Positions 37,001-47,622 of a stretch of 64,000 bases of DNA are shown here, in pieces (position 1 is the first letter of the stretch; each line of letters opens with the position of its first letter). Under the pieces are notes generated by a model. The model searched no databases and had not been told where the DNA came from. It saw nothing but the letters and a program-made list of their open reading frames with translations. Source of the stretch: Schizophyllum amplum (lineage: Eukaryota; Basidiomycota; Agaricomycetes; Agaricales; Schizophyllaceae). The position numbers and the translations under genes are program-made. Location: positions 1 to 64,000 of the forward strand of contig VDMD01000092.1 in NCBI GenBank assembly GCA_007026445.1, written 5' to 3'.

Positions 37001-37174
37001 GCACATACAATGCTGCATCGACTCTCCAGAATTCTGCACGAAAAGCAGCGGGAGCTGGCCGCGGAGCGGTCAGAGCGGGCGGCGGCACAGGTGACCTTGG
37101 ACGATGTCCAGCGAGAGATATCCCATCCGCATGTAACATATATGTTACTGGAGGCACTGGAGCAGATGGAATAG
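34022..37174 (+). CDS. HECT-type E3 ubiquitin ligase with C-terminal extension
   Basis: HECT ligases form a thioester with ubiquitin on a C-lobe cysteine and pass it to substrates. The HECT N-lobe is read from about 34,900: KRLNVSFNGRTSFQAF, then SHFEYMGRCVALVILHKRVY, LGRRVTLCDLRPVDADLYRS, ENDITGVLDETFTVTE. Next is YVDARVRYRLYGRVQQQTEA and the C-lobe RRGPNDFIIERAGNPWDLPT, ending SHACASTLHLPPYPHYE with the catalytic Cys at about 36,185. A GT-AG intron (about 36,259-36,316) then joins LLYAVE in frame to ESQEVLEEEKRPLAPP and about 280 more residues: acidic/Ser-rich sequence, a basic RKRARIG patch, and coiled coils (VQVLEEELSEKRACLEDLRQ, LHRLSRILHEKQRELAAERS), with the stop at 37172-37174. No ATG starts the extension exon, which supports one gene. 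Exons between 34,022 and 34,850 are uncertain and show no clear C2 or WW domain. Confidence 0.78.
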
Positions 37175-37860
37175 CCGGCGTAGAATGAGGCTGAAATCGT
37201 TGATGGACTGCACTGGACATTTACGCGGATGCTGATTAGTAAATTTAGTACTTACAAGTTACGACCGGCGTAACAGGCCGCCGAACGGGGCCCAAGAGCA
37301 TAGTCCTACTTATCTGACCGGTCTCCAATACCAGTCCAGTAAGTACAAGGCGACTGGCCTTGTACTGGAATATGGGGCGCGCCGGCCCACGACCCGCGTG
37401 ACATCATACATGTCAGCTCTTGCCGAATTCGGACCGTTCTCGCCCCTAAGCATTGTCTAAGCTCAACCGTGGCAACGATGGCTTGACTTGAGCAGTCATT
37501 CCCATTGTCCACAACAGCGCCTTCAATCACATAAAGTAGAAGAATTTCATGACGTTCCCCTCATCAGTCCTCTCGTTCCAGTCGTCAAAGCCATTCCTAC
37601 CTCACATGGCTTGACTGGATCCACTGGGCCTCCGAGTCCCTAGCTTCAGTCTGGCTTCAGTGTGCGCTTCCCTGGCCCAGAACTTATCTGAGCCCGCCCG
37701 CCCTGTCCGCCTTCAAGATGAAGAGCTCCCGTTGTGGGCCTCAATTTTGCTGACGACCTTCCAGGGCGTATTGTACGCATCGACAGACAGCAGCAGATAG
37801 CGGCTTTATTTATCCGCGGCCTCCGCCGCATCCCACCTCATGCGATAGCTAACAGAGCTG
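37175..37860. other. Intergenic spacer with promoter of the isochorismatase-like gene
   Basis: No gene could be assigned. A short local repeat (ccagtccagtaagtacaaggc / ccttgtactgga) makes a small hairpin near 37,330-37,370. Confidence 0.4.
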
Positions 37861-37863
37861 CCA

Positions 37864-37870
37864 TATAAAA
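37864..37870 (+). promoter_or_regulatory. TATA box of the isochorismatase-like gene
   Basis: TATAAAA lies 64-70 nt upstream of the ATG at 37934, a normal distance for a strongly expressed fungal secreted-protein gene. Confidence 0.6.
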
Positions 37871-37933
37871 CTGGCATCACGGAGAGAGCTCGGCGTCAGC
37901 GACTCTCTGCCTGCTCCACTGACGAACTCGACC

Positions 37934-39192
37934 ATGTTCGCTTTCCAGCTCCTTTTGGCGACAGTCGCGGCGGCGGCGTCATTCTACGACGCGCGCGACA
38001 TCGCGGAGGCCGGCCCCGTGGCGCGTGCGGAGTCGAACAAGACGCAGGCCAAATTCGGTGACGAGTACTACAGTGCGTGTCCTGCTACATGTCCTTGACC
38101 GAGTGAGCTGACCCATCCCGCGCAGACTACTGGCTGTACGAAGCGGACACGAACTCATACGATCTGACGCGGGGCAACTCAACGAACGCGAAGACCCTCA
38201 AGGCTGGGGAGAAGACGATCACCGTCAACCCTGGCAAGAGCGCTCTCCTCGTCGTGGACATGCAGAGTGTGTTCTATATATTTGTTCTTGAACCTATGCT
38301 CACGCAAATTTCGTCAGATTACTTCCTGAACCCGGCGTACACGGACTTCCCCAAGGGTCTCGCGACCGTACAACCCACGATTGATTCCGTCAAGGCTTTC
38401 AGAGCAGCCGGTGCGAAGATTATATGGTGTCAGGCACGTGACTCTGTGTTTTCTGCAGGGCGTTCATCCTAAGCATCTCGTAGTGGGGTTTGACCGACTA
38501 TGACTTGCAATTCATCCCGCCGTCCTACAAGATCAGCTTTTCGACGGACAAGGACCCAGAGCAGAGCTTCGGCTCTGAAATGGGCGTATACAACGGCACG
38601 GACTACGGACGCAAGCTCGTTCCCAAGGAGTACAATGCTCTGGTGAGTCTGACTATTGTGTGAGTTGTCCTGCCTTATTGATGAGTCGCCGCAGCCCTAC
38701 GACCCCCTGTGGGAGCTGGCGCAAGAGGGTCTTGCTGCGGGCACGGATCTCTACTTCAACAAGAGTGAGTCCGTATACCAAGGCCGCCTTACGTTAGTAC
38801 TCATCGCGCCTTCAGACCGCCAGAGCTGCCTCTGGGGTGCGCAGACCCCGACGGGGTTGTATCTCGAGGAGAACCAGATCACAACTCTGTTCATCTCGGG
38901 TGTCAACATCGATCAATGCGTATTCGGCACGTTTAACGACGCGTACTACAAGGCAAGTTGCTTAGCGCTACGCTGTTCTTACTTGCTGACGGCGACTGCA
39001 GGGTTGGGACCCGATCGTTGTGCAGGACGCATCGGCGACGTCCAGCCCACAGTACGCCTACGACATGGTCATGTACAACGTGGACAGTACGTTGCTTTAC
39101 GAAGCCTTCCATCTGTCCCTCGCTGATCACATTGAACAGAGCACGGCTTCGCCGTCAACTCGTCGGATATAGTCACAGGGCTGGCTGCTTGA
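37934..39192 (+). CDS. Secreted isochorismatase-family cysteine hydrolase
   Basis: The start at 37934 gives a signal peptide (MFAFQLLLATVAAAASFYDA). Six or seven short introns separate exons that read in order: NYWLYEADTNSYDLTRGN, SALLVVDMQ (catalytic Asp), NYFLNPAYTDFPKGLATV, SVKAFRAAGAKIIWC, GLTDYDLQFIPPSYKISF. These are followed by YDPLWELAQEGLAAGTDLYF with NK (likely catalytic Lys), and ISGVNIDQCVFGTFNDAYYK with the nucleophilic Cys, ending SSDIVTGLAA. The family hydrolyses isochorismate, nicotinamide or related amides/ethers; the substrate here is unknown. Export by a fungus suggests an extracellular substrate (inference). All three catalytic residues are present and the gene looks intact. 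Confidence 0.88.
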
Positions 39193-39741
39193 GAACCTCG
39201 ATCTAGGTAACCATGTCTGATATGTAGAATAGCAGGGTGTCCTTCGACTCTCGCGGTGCCGATCAGCTATTATACTTCCTTGGTTCTTCTTTCTTTTGGA
39301 TCTCTCACGCTCTCTGAATGTGTGAGTTTGTTGGCGTGATACGTCGTGCCTACACATCTCCTAATGTGCCCCGTCCCAACGCCCGCGCTCTGTCAAGTGC
39401 CCGCCTGTGTCTCGCCCTCACCTAGTCTCACTGTAGACGTGCGTCATACGATCTGGCGGTCGGCGACTGCGGTCCGGTCTTGCTCATAACCATCACTTCC
39501 ATCATACCGAGGAGTGGCTGCTGCTCGTTTCTCTTCAAGCACATCGTCAGACTGTCCCCAGCGCGTTTTCAAAGACCCGGCCTCCAGTCTGAGTCAGCTG
39601 GGCCGCCTTCCAGCTGCTCTGCAGGCGGACCGGAGGCGGGGGACGTGCGATCTGGTGGTCAGGTGTCGACACCCTGCCGACACCCAGGGAGCAACTGGCA
39701 CCAGGGCGCTCGTTAAGTTACGTGCGAAGAAGCCCGTAGCT
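39193..39741. other. Intergenic spacer and promoter of second GH95 gene
   Basis: No coding exon is seen. The 3' half runs into the TATA-containing promoter of the GH95 gene. Confidence 0.4.
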
Positions 39742-39753
39742 CATGGCGGCGTG

Positions 39754-39760
39754 TATAAAG
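39754..39760 (+). promoter_or_regulatory. TATA box of second GH95 gene
   Basis: TATAAAG occurs 82-88 nt upstream of the ATG at 39842. Because it lies inside the longer frame that opens at 39743, it argues that 39842 is the true start. Confidence 0.5.
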
Positions 39761-39841
39761 GTAGCGTGTGCAAAGGTTATCGCGCTGCTGCCTTCATCGA
39801 CATCGGTGTCCATACTTGGCGGCTTGCCTGCATTCTTCGGC

Positions 39842-42800
39842 ATGTGGACTCGTTGGGCGCTTATTCTGGTTTGCAACCTCCTCGCCGCCTCGCAGACGTC
39901 AAGAGGCGCTCCCGAGGGGTTCCCCACATCTGGAAACGGGCTGTGGTACGACGCGCCCGGCGTGTACTGGGGGAGGGACTTCCTTCCCGTGGGCAATGGG
40001 TTTCTCGCAGGTGCGCTGCGAGAGCTTTGAGCATATATTGCCCCTTGGCTTTATGATAGAGCAACGCCCGTCAGACTGTGTGCATTTGGCTAACGAACTG
40101 CGAAGCTATGACCCCGGGTGGCACGAGTTTTGAGGCGACGCAATTGAACTTGGAGTCCCTGTGGTCCGCGGGGCCTTTCCAGAACTTGGTGAGTTAGTGC
40201 TCGATGCTGATCCGCGGAATGACTGCCAGTCCATGCCATGTTACCTAGGAATTGACTGACACTGTGCCATCTGCAGTCCTACAACGGCGGGAACAAGGAG
40301 GCGTCCGACCGCGAGACTACAAAGCAAGCGATGGCAATCATACAGGACACGATATTCAGCACGGGTACCGCGACCGGTACGTACGTATGCTCTCGTTTCA
40401 GCAATCTCGCCTCCGTCCATTAAGCCCGGTACTAACTTTCGATCCTGCAGACCTCACAGCCCTCATGGTGGATGAGCAGATTAACTACGGTACGCATGTA
40501 GCTCGAACCATACTCTACATTCACTGTTGAAGCTGCAACGATCCAGGATCTTATGCAGGCGCGGGATACCTACTGACGAGTACGGACCTCACGGGAGAGG
40601 TCTCTGATTACGCACGCTGGCTCGACCTTGACCAAGCCGTCGCGCGCACACTGTGGACCCAGGGAGACACAATCACGAACAGGTATTGCCCTCGATTCGT
40701 CTTTCAATCGTCATATTGTTTTGTATCCTTCTTTTCACTTCACCTTCGCTAACAACTCCCATCCTCCACAGAACGACCTTCTGCTCGCATCCTGCTAAAG
40801 CATGCGTACAGCGCACCGTGTCCTCCGCCCCACAAACCTTCACTTTCGCCTTCTCGGTCGCACCCGAGCCAGAGCTGCCCTCGCCGAACGTGACGTGCCT
40901 CGATGACGCGACGCTGCAGGTGCGCGGGTACGCCGGCGCGCCAGGGATGCTGTATGAGATCCTCTTTTACGCGTCCTCGGCGTCCGGCGCGGTGTCCTGC
41001 GCGCCCGCCGCCCCCTTTAACACGTCCGTCGACACAGCGAACGCCACGCTGAGCGCCTCGCATGCCGCAGACGTCACGACCCTCTGGGTTGGCGGCACGG
41101 AGTATTCGGTGGACGCAGGCGACGCCGCCCATGGGTTCTCCTTCCGCGGCGCCGACCCGCACGAGGCGCTCGCCGCGCGCCTGGCCGCGCTGCAAACCAC
41201 GGCCTTCGACGGTCTGCTGGAAACGCATGTCGCCGATGCCAACGCCACGCTGCACACGTTCGCGCTCGACCTGGGCCAGACGCCGCAACTGGACGTGACG
41301 ACGGCGGCGCTGATGCAGGCATACCAGACCGACGAGGGCAACCCGTACATTGAATGGTTGTTGTTCAACTTCGGACGCTATCTGCTGTGGGGAAGCGCCC
41401 GGGGCACGCTGCCCGCGAATCTGCAGGGCAAGTGGGGAGCGGGGTATTCGAATGCTTGGGGCGCAGGTGCGTGCAACGAACTGTTTTTATGGCGATGTCT
41501 TTTGTGGCAAACATCTTTGTCCATCCGTGGCGGGTTCGTTTCCGTGGCATATGCTCGCCCTACCCAAATACACTCCACAGTTCAGGTACAATCCACTGAC
41601 TCTTCGTTTCACAGACTACCGTACGTATTTTCAAAAACCCAAGTCACAGAGGGCCTAGTCTGAGGCAATGACATGCAGACGCGAACATCAACATCCAGAT
41701 GAACCTTTGGTCGGCGGAGATGACGGGCCTGGATGTGTCACAGTCCATGTTTGACTATATGGAGGTGAATGAGTTGGGCACGAGCGCTTTGGGTCAGCGG
41801 GGCGAAGGCTCCCTAGGAGCTGCTAACTTCGAACATGTTCGAACTGTCCCCGTGTTCTTCGAATCTTTCCCCTACTCTTCAAAGCTTCCCCCTATTCTTC
41901 GAGATTTCCTCATGTTTCTCGAGCTTTCCCCATGTTTCTCGAGCCTGGAGTTGGACCGACCGACCGGCACGTCCCATATCCTCTCGAAACCCTCGTATTC
42001 TCTCGAAATCCACCTAACACTGTCCTCTCTCAGAAAACCTGGGTACCGCGAGGCACCCAGACGGCGCAGAACCTGTACAACATCGATGAGGGCTGGGTTA
42101 CCCATAACGAGATGAATGTGCGTCTGAGTCTGTCTTTGTTTTCGTCAGCCTGTCTTTGTTGCCGGGTCACTTTGCCGAAGTTGTCGCTGGTGCATCATTC
42201 TTTCCTGCGTTCAAATCATGCGACTATGATCATCCGGTCGCTGAAAGCTAGTCTCCAGCAGACGCTCACGACTAACCGCCCACGCTAGATTTTCGGCCAC
42301 ACCGGCATGAAGCTCGGCGATCCACAGTGGGCGAATTATCCAGGTATGTGAATAATGCGGTCTTATAATGTCTGAATTGCTGGCTGACTTCGCTTTTATT
42401 CTCAGAGGCCAATGCGTGGATGGTGAGGCCCTACTTATCTTTCCCGGACATAATGTGCCGCTCGTGAGCAAGGGCCACCTCGAGATGACTGTCCCTCGCG
42501 CTTTGAAAGGATCATTGCCTCGGAATGATCATCCTTCGCGCGTTGAGATATCCGATCCTCTCATTGATTCTCCATCTCGTCTTACTTCAACCTCGCTCTC
42601 CCAGATGCTCCACGTTTGGGACCACTTCGACTACACGAACGACGTTAGCTGGTGGCAGGCGCAGGGCTACCCGCTGCTCAAGGTGCGTGCGTAATCTTTG
42701 GTGTGTGCGTGATCTCTGGTGGCGTTTGGTTGCGTCCGCGTGTGCGAGAACAGCAACCTGACGAGGCGTGCCCATACCCTAAGGACTCGAGGCGCGCCCC

Positions 42801-44395
42801 AACCCTATGTACTCACCATTGTTTAACCCCAGAGCGTTGCCCAATTCCACCTCCACCGCCTCGTCCAGGACCGCTACTTCAACGACTCATCGCTCGTTAC
42901 GGCGCCCTGCAACTCGCCGGAGCAGAAGGCGGTGACGCTAGGTGAGTCGTGATGCGGTAACTCTGCGTGAATCATGCGGCTAGACAACATGGCTGGACGT
43001 GTCGTGGAAGATGGACCGCTATAACCGTTTTCAAGCGCTACGGTTGGATGCTAAATGCCCTTCAGGCTGCGCACACGCCCAACAACTCATCTGGCAGCTC
43101 TTCAATGCGGTAGACAAGGGATTCGAGGCCTCGGGGGACACGGATGCGGAGTTTCTGGACGGTGAGTGCGACGGCTGGTAGCTGAGCTCGGATGCCTGGC
43201 ACCGGAGTTGCATGCCGTGGTAGCTGAGCTGGACGCCCGGCCGCATGTCCACTGTCCAGCGGATGCCTGGTGGCATATGTCCAGGGATGCTCATTTGACC
43301 ACAGCCATACGAACAGCCCGCGATCAAATGGATAAAGGGATCCACATAGGTTCCTGGGGACAGCTTCAAGGTGCGGATTAGGTGATTCTTGGGGAAGTTT
43401 CCCGTTCTTGAGGAAGTTTCCCGTTCTTGAGACAGGTTTCCCGTTCTTGAGGAAGTTTCTCGTTCTTGAGACAGGTTTCCCGTTCTTGAGGAAGTTTCCC
43501 GTTCTTGAGGAAGTTTCCCGTTCTTGAGACAGGTTTCCCGTTCTTGAGGAAGGTTTTCGTACTGACTTCCATGCGTGCAGAGTGGAAAATTGACATGGAC
43601 GACCCGGCGGACGTCCACCGGCACCTGTCGCACCTCATTGGGCTGTATCCTGGGTATGCGCTCGCCTCGTACGATGAGGAGAAGCGGGGATCGGATGTTG
43701 CATACACAAAGGCGCATGCTGCGTACACCAAGGCGCAGGTCCTCGACGCCGCCGCGGTCAGCCTCGCGCACCGTGGAAACGGTACAGGACCGGACGGGGA
43801 CGCGGGGTGGGAGAAGATGTGGCGTGCGGCGGCGTGGGGGCAGTTGGGGGACGCGGACGCATTCTATCATATCCTCACTGTAAGTCGGGATTTCCTTCGC
43901 TTGCTCACTGTCCTCGCTCAGTTCCCTGTGTCCCGCTCACTCTTTGACCCTCCGTAGTACGCCATCGCCACCAACTTTGCCGAGAATCTCTTCAGCGTGT
44001 ACAACCCCGGAGACGCGGATCCCATATTTCAGATCGACGCGAACCTCGGACACCCGGCAGCGGTGCTCAATGCGTTGATTCAAGCGCCCGATGTTGCCAC
44101 ATATGACGACGATCCGCTGGTCACCACCCTCCCCCATCCGCTGGTCATCACCCTCCCCCATCCGCTGGTCATCACCCTCCTCCCGGCCCTCCCTGCGCAG
44201 TGGCCCTCGGGGTCGATCACGGGCGCCAGAGTGAGAGGCGGGATGACGGTCGATATGGAGTGGAGTGGGGGAGAGCTGAAGAGTGCGAATATCACGGTGG
44301 GGGAGAACATTGTGCCGAGAGACGTCCAGGTGGTGGTGGGCGGGGAGGTCGTGCTTGAGTTCACGACGGCGCCGGGGATGGTACAGAGCATATAA
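39842..44395 (+). CDS. Secreted GH95 alpha-fucosidase-type glycoside hydrolase (intact copy)
   Basis: The start at 39842 gives MWTRWALILVCNLLAASQTS, a signal peptide matching that of the first copy, then GAPEGFPTSGNGLWYDAP. Core motifs in order: SLWSAGPFQNL, SYNGGNKEASDRETTK, WLDLDQAVARTLW, NPYIEWLLFNFGRYLL, RGTLPANLQGKWGAGYSNAW. After these come NINIQMNLWSAEMTGLD (Asn pair of the active site), [47 protein letters not shown] (general acid/base region), QIDANLGHPAAVLNALIQAP and the end APGMVQSI. The frame is intact. Introns after about 41.7 kb are enlarged and repeat-bearing, and the C-terminal exon contains a 24-bp in-frame triplication (44,111-44,184). It faces the MDR gene tail to tail. The enzyme probably releases fucose from plant, algal or fungal glycans; substrate specificity is not deducible. 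Confidence 0.9.
43389..43556. repeat. Minisatellite in a GH95 intron (18-20-bp unit)
   Basis: About nine head-to-tail copies alternate between GAGGAAGTTTCCCGTTCTT and GAGACAGGTTTCCCGTTCTT inside one intron. The sequence has no counterpart in the matching intron of the first GH95 copy, so it expanded after duplication. Confidence 0.9.
44111..44184. repeat. 24-bp coding triplication in GH95
   Basis: Three tandem copies of a 24-bp unit (CCGCTGGTCATCACCCTCCC plus 4 bases) add 16 residues: PLVTTLPH-PLVITLPH-PLVITLLP, against a single DPLVVSLLP in the first copy. The frame is kept. Confidence 0.9.
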
Positions 44396-44564
44396 GCGGT
44401 GGCTGAAGGGCGTCTAGTTATTGTGCATCGAGTCATTGTGCAATAGTTGTACTACCAACCTACAGTTGTAGAAGTCGTACTCAGGGCGCTATTGCATACA
44501 CCGAGGGAGGGGTATCGGACCCGTTCTAAGTACCACTCAACGCAGCCTGGGTCTACCGCCATCC

Positions 44565-44660
44565 AACGCCAGGGTGTATACCCTCACTCCACGCCAGGGT
44601 GTATACCCTCACTCCACGTCAGGGACCACCTTCACTCCACGTCAGGGACCACCTTCACCA
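44565..44660. repeat. Minisatellite overlapping the MDR stop codon
   Basis: Two copies of a 25-bp unit (ACGCCAGGGTGTATACCCTC plus ACTCC) are followed by two copies of a related 23-bp unit (ACGTCAGGGACCACCTTCAC plus TCC). The innermost copy encodes the last residues (VVPDVE) of the MDR protein. Confidence 0.85.
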
Positions 44661-47465
44661 CCACTTTCCCCTTCGCCCGATGCGACATGACCCTCTCGTA
44701 CGCCTTCAGCACGTCCTCAAACGCGAACACCGAGTCAACAACAGGCTTGAGAGTGCCTGTACGATGTTCGGTCAGTTTACGAACAATGAACCCATCCCCC
44801 AAACTCACCTGCAGCCAACATCCCATTCATATCCTCCAAGTCTTCCTTCTTGCTCATCAGCGCATACGTCGAGTGCTTCCGGGGGATGCCACCCAGGAAG
44901 CGCGGCCAGATGGCCGCGAGGCCGTGCTTGAGGATCGTAGCGATCTGGCGGTGGAAGAGGAGGTAGTCAGTGAGATGTGGGAGAGGATAAGTGAGATGCG
45001 GGAGAAAATGAGAGCGAGATATGGGCGAAAATGAGAGCGAGATGCGAGCGAAAATGAGAGCGAGATATGGGAGGGAATGGGAGTGAGATATGGGAGAGAA
45101 TGAGAGTGAGATGTGGGAGGGAATGAGAGTGAGATATGGGAGAGAATGTGAGCGAGATGCGGGCGAGAATGCAGAAGGAAGGACGGAAGGATGGGCATGC
45201 ATCGTCAAGAATGACTATGCATCGTCAACAATGACTATGCATCGTCAACAATGGCTATGCATCGTCAACAATGGCTATGCATCGTCAAGAATGGGTGTGC
45301 ATCGTCAAGAATGGGTATGCGTCGTGCAGGAATGTCCATGTGAACCAATCATCGAGAGTGACCCAATCCTCAAGCCAAACACGCACATTCGACAGCGTCG
45401 TCGGCCCCATAAAAAAGCCCGTCGTCACGTACACGCCCCCGGGCGCCAAATACGCCTCGCTGTGGGTGTACAGAGCCGGATCGGTCCCGCCCACCGCGTC
45501 CACGATGAGGTGGAACTTGGTCGAGGGCGAGGTCTTGGTCGAGGATGGGCTCTTGGTCGCGGTCGCGGACGGGTCCTTCGCCAGCTGCTCATGCACCGGC
45601 GCCTTCTTGTAATCCACGAACTGCAAGCGAGAAAAGTGAAGTGGTCAGCTCAGCGTAACAAGGTGCGTGTCGAATGCAGTGTGCATATCGGAGGATGCGG
45701 CGTGCGCATATCGGATGCAGCCGGACGCAGTCTTCATATCCCAAGACGCGACATATCGCACTGAGACGCGACATATCGCACTGAGACGCGACCTATCTCA
45801 CTGAGACGCGGACCACTCACCCCATCGGCACCCAGCGCCCTCACCATCTCCTCGCCCTGCGCAGACGCGCTCGCCACGACGCGCGCCGCGCCCTTCGCCT
45901 TGGCCATCTGGATCGCGTAGGCGCCGACCGAGGAGCTGCCGCCGTTGACGAAAACGCTCTGGTCGGGTTCCAGGACGAAGGCGCTGCCGCCGTTGACGGA
46001 GGCGCTGCTGCCGTTGACGAAGGCGCTGCCGCCGTTGACGAAAACGCTCTGATCAGGTTCCAGGACGAAGGCGCTGCCGCCGTTGACGGAGGCGCTGCCG
46101 CCGTTGACGAAAACGCTCTGGTCGGGCTCCAGAGTACCATCCGCGCGACGGGCGAGGTTACCGGAGCGGAATAGCATCTATGTGGATGGCGTCAGTTCCA
46201 GCCAAGTTACATGGTTTTAGCATGGCCGCCACTCGAGCGATGACCCTCGCCCCCGCGCCCGTCGCCTGAGGTTTCGCGCCCGGGGCCTGAGGTTGCACGC
46301 CCGGGACCTGGCCTGAGGTGCGCTGCCACCTCGAGCGACGGTACACCACTCGAGCGACGATACACCACTCAATGACACCCGCCATACCTGATAGGCCGTC
46401 TGTCCCGCGAGCGCCATCCCCGCCGCACCCGTGGGTGCTACGTGCGCGGGGCGCGGGACGATGTGCGTCGTCGGGATACGGAGGTACTCGCATAGCGCGC
46501 CCTGACGAATTTTGATCGAGAGGCCTGTGAGGAAGTGAGTTAGTGAGTGTTGAGTAAGTGAGTGTTGAGTGAGAATCGAGATAGCATTGCGTGAGATGAG
46601 AGTTCGAATTTCAGCCAAGTCATGCCACCACCACCATGTAGTCGTTAGCCCGGGAATAGCCTTTAGTCCGGGAATAGTCGTTGGCCCGGGAATAGTCGTT
46701 GACCGCGCGGAGAGTCGTAGATAGGGGGGCAAAACGCGCACGTACCAACTTCGACAAACCCCCAAACCGCATCGCCCTCCTTGAATTCGCTGGTGCCGTT
46801 CGCGTCCACGACCGTCCCCGCAAAGTCGTTCTCCGCAGGCAGCGGGCGTCGGGCGAGGAAGTCGGGGAACAGGCTCATCACCTTGTAGCCGCTGCATGTG
46901 TGGGAAGAAGGAGTGAGTATTGGTGAGAGAATGAGTGAGTATTGGTGAGAGAATGAGTGAGTGTTGGTGAGAGAATGAGTGAGTGTTGGTGAGAGACAGA
47001 CAGACGTGAAGAAAAAAGAGAAAGAAGAACAGACAAGGTATACACGCAATGCATCCGCACGCAGAGAATGCATCCACACGCCAGAGAGAGACAATGCATA
47101 CGCAGAGAGACGCGATGCATGCACACGCAGAGAGACGCGATGCATACGCACGCGCCGCAGGGAGACGCGATGCATGTATGGGATACACAATGCATGTATA
47201 GGATCACAAGCAGCTCAAGTGGACAAACAGCTCAAGTGGACACACAGCTGAACTAGTAAACAAACACGCACACAGGATTCAGCGCCGCCGCTTCGACGCG
47301 CACGAGCACCTCGCCGGACCGCGGTTTGGGTACCGGCCAGTCGTGGTGAAGGCGGAGGACCTGGTCGGGGGTCCCGCGGCGCTCGATGATCCAGGCGCGC
47401 TGGGTGGTCGGGATGCTGCTTGGCAGGGTGCCGCTCGGGATGCTGCTTGGCACGGTGCCGCTCAT
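44632..47465 (-). CDS. MDR-family NAD(P)H-dependent oxidoreductase (quinone oxidoreductase-like)
   Basis: Medium-chain dehydrogenase/reductase without catalytic zinc motifs. Exons (approximate): 47465-47272 (MSGTVPSSIPSGTLPSSIP, AWIIERRGTPDQVLRLHHDW, EVLVRVEAAALNPV), 46891-46746 (GYKVMSLFPDFLARRPLPAE, NDFAGTVVDANG), 46526-46387 (IRQGALCEYLRIPTTHIVPR, GMALAGQTAYQ), 46177-45821 (Rossmann segment), 45620-45347 (FVDYKKAPVHEQLAK, HLIVDAVGGTDPALYTHSEA, APGGVYVTTGFF), 44952-44811 and 44766-44632 (DSVFAFEDVLKAYERVMSHR, AKGKVVVKVVPDVE). The Rossmann exon is odd. Before the normal loop VFVNGGSSSVGAYAIQMAKA there are two extra in-frame copies of LEPDQSVFVNGGSA... (about 53 residues). All introns carry minisatellites. 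Exons otherwise read cleanly, so a functional protein is possible but unproven. The natural substrate is unknown. Confidence 0.87.
44965..45330. repeat. Two minisatellites in one MDR intron
   Basis: At 44,965-45,170 a G/A-rich array repeats GAGAGTGAGATATGGGAGAG-like units. At 45,197-45,330 seven or so copies of the 20-bp unit ATGCATCGTCAACAATGGCT follow. Both lie inside the intron between exons 5 and 6. Confidence 0.88.
45736..45812. repeat. 20-bp minisatellite in MDR intron 4
   Basis: Units of the type ACGCGACATATCGCACTGAG occur three to four times directly next to exon 4. Confidence 0.8.
45925..46135. repeat. Coding minisatellite tripling the NAD(P)-binding loop
   Basis: On the minus strand the sequence encodes LEPDQSVFVNGGSA... 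three times, with inner 7-residue sub-repeats (VNGGSAF/VNGGSAS/VNGSSAS). The repeat is an exact multiple of three, so the frame of the oxidoreductase is kept. Confidence 0.88.
46530..47225. repeat. Minisatellites in MDR introns 1-3
   Basis: Distinct arrays occur at 46,535-46,580 (GTGAGTGTTGAGTAA-type), 46,640-46,700 (GTCGTTAGCCCGGGAATA-type), 46,910-46,995 (GTGAGTATTGGTGAGAGAAT-type) and 47,085-47,175 (GCACGCAGAGAGACGCGATG-type). Each array has its own unit and is confined to one intron. Confidence 0.85.
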
Positions 47466-47613
47466 TGTTGCGAATAAATGGAAGGAGTGTAGTTCAGCGG
47501 GCGACGGTGGTCAAGTGGGCGACTCCGGTGGTCAAGTGGGCGACTCCGGTGGACAAGCAGTGGGAAACGGTCACAGTCAACTGTAACTGCCAACACGCAT
47601 TTTCCTCGCCGGT

Positions 47614-47622
47614 CTTTTATAC
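47614..47622 (-). promoter_or_regulatory. TATA box of the MDR gene
   Basis: GTATAAAAG on the minus strand lies about 150 nt upstream of the ATG at 47465. A repeat of GGTCAAGTGGGCGACTCC-type units (47,508-47,560) sits between the TATA box and the start codon. Confidence 0.5.

Noticed and set aside
39743..39841. Upstream ATG at 39743 as start of the second GH95 gene
   Set aside because: The added 33 residues do not resemble the paralogue, and a TATA box lies inside them. The ATG at 39842 gives a signal peptide aligned with that of the first copy.
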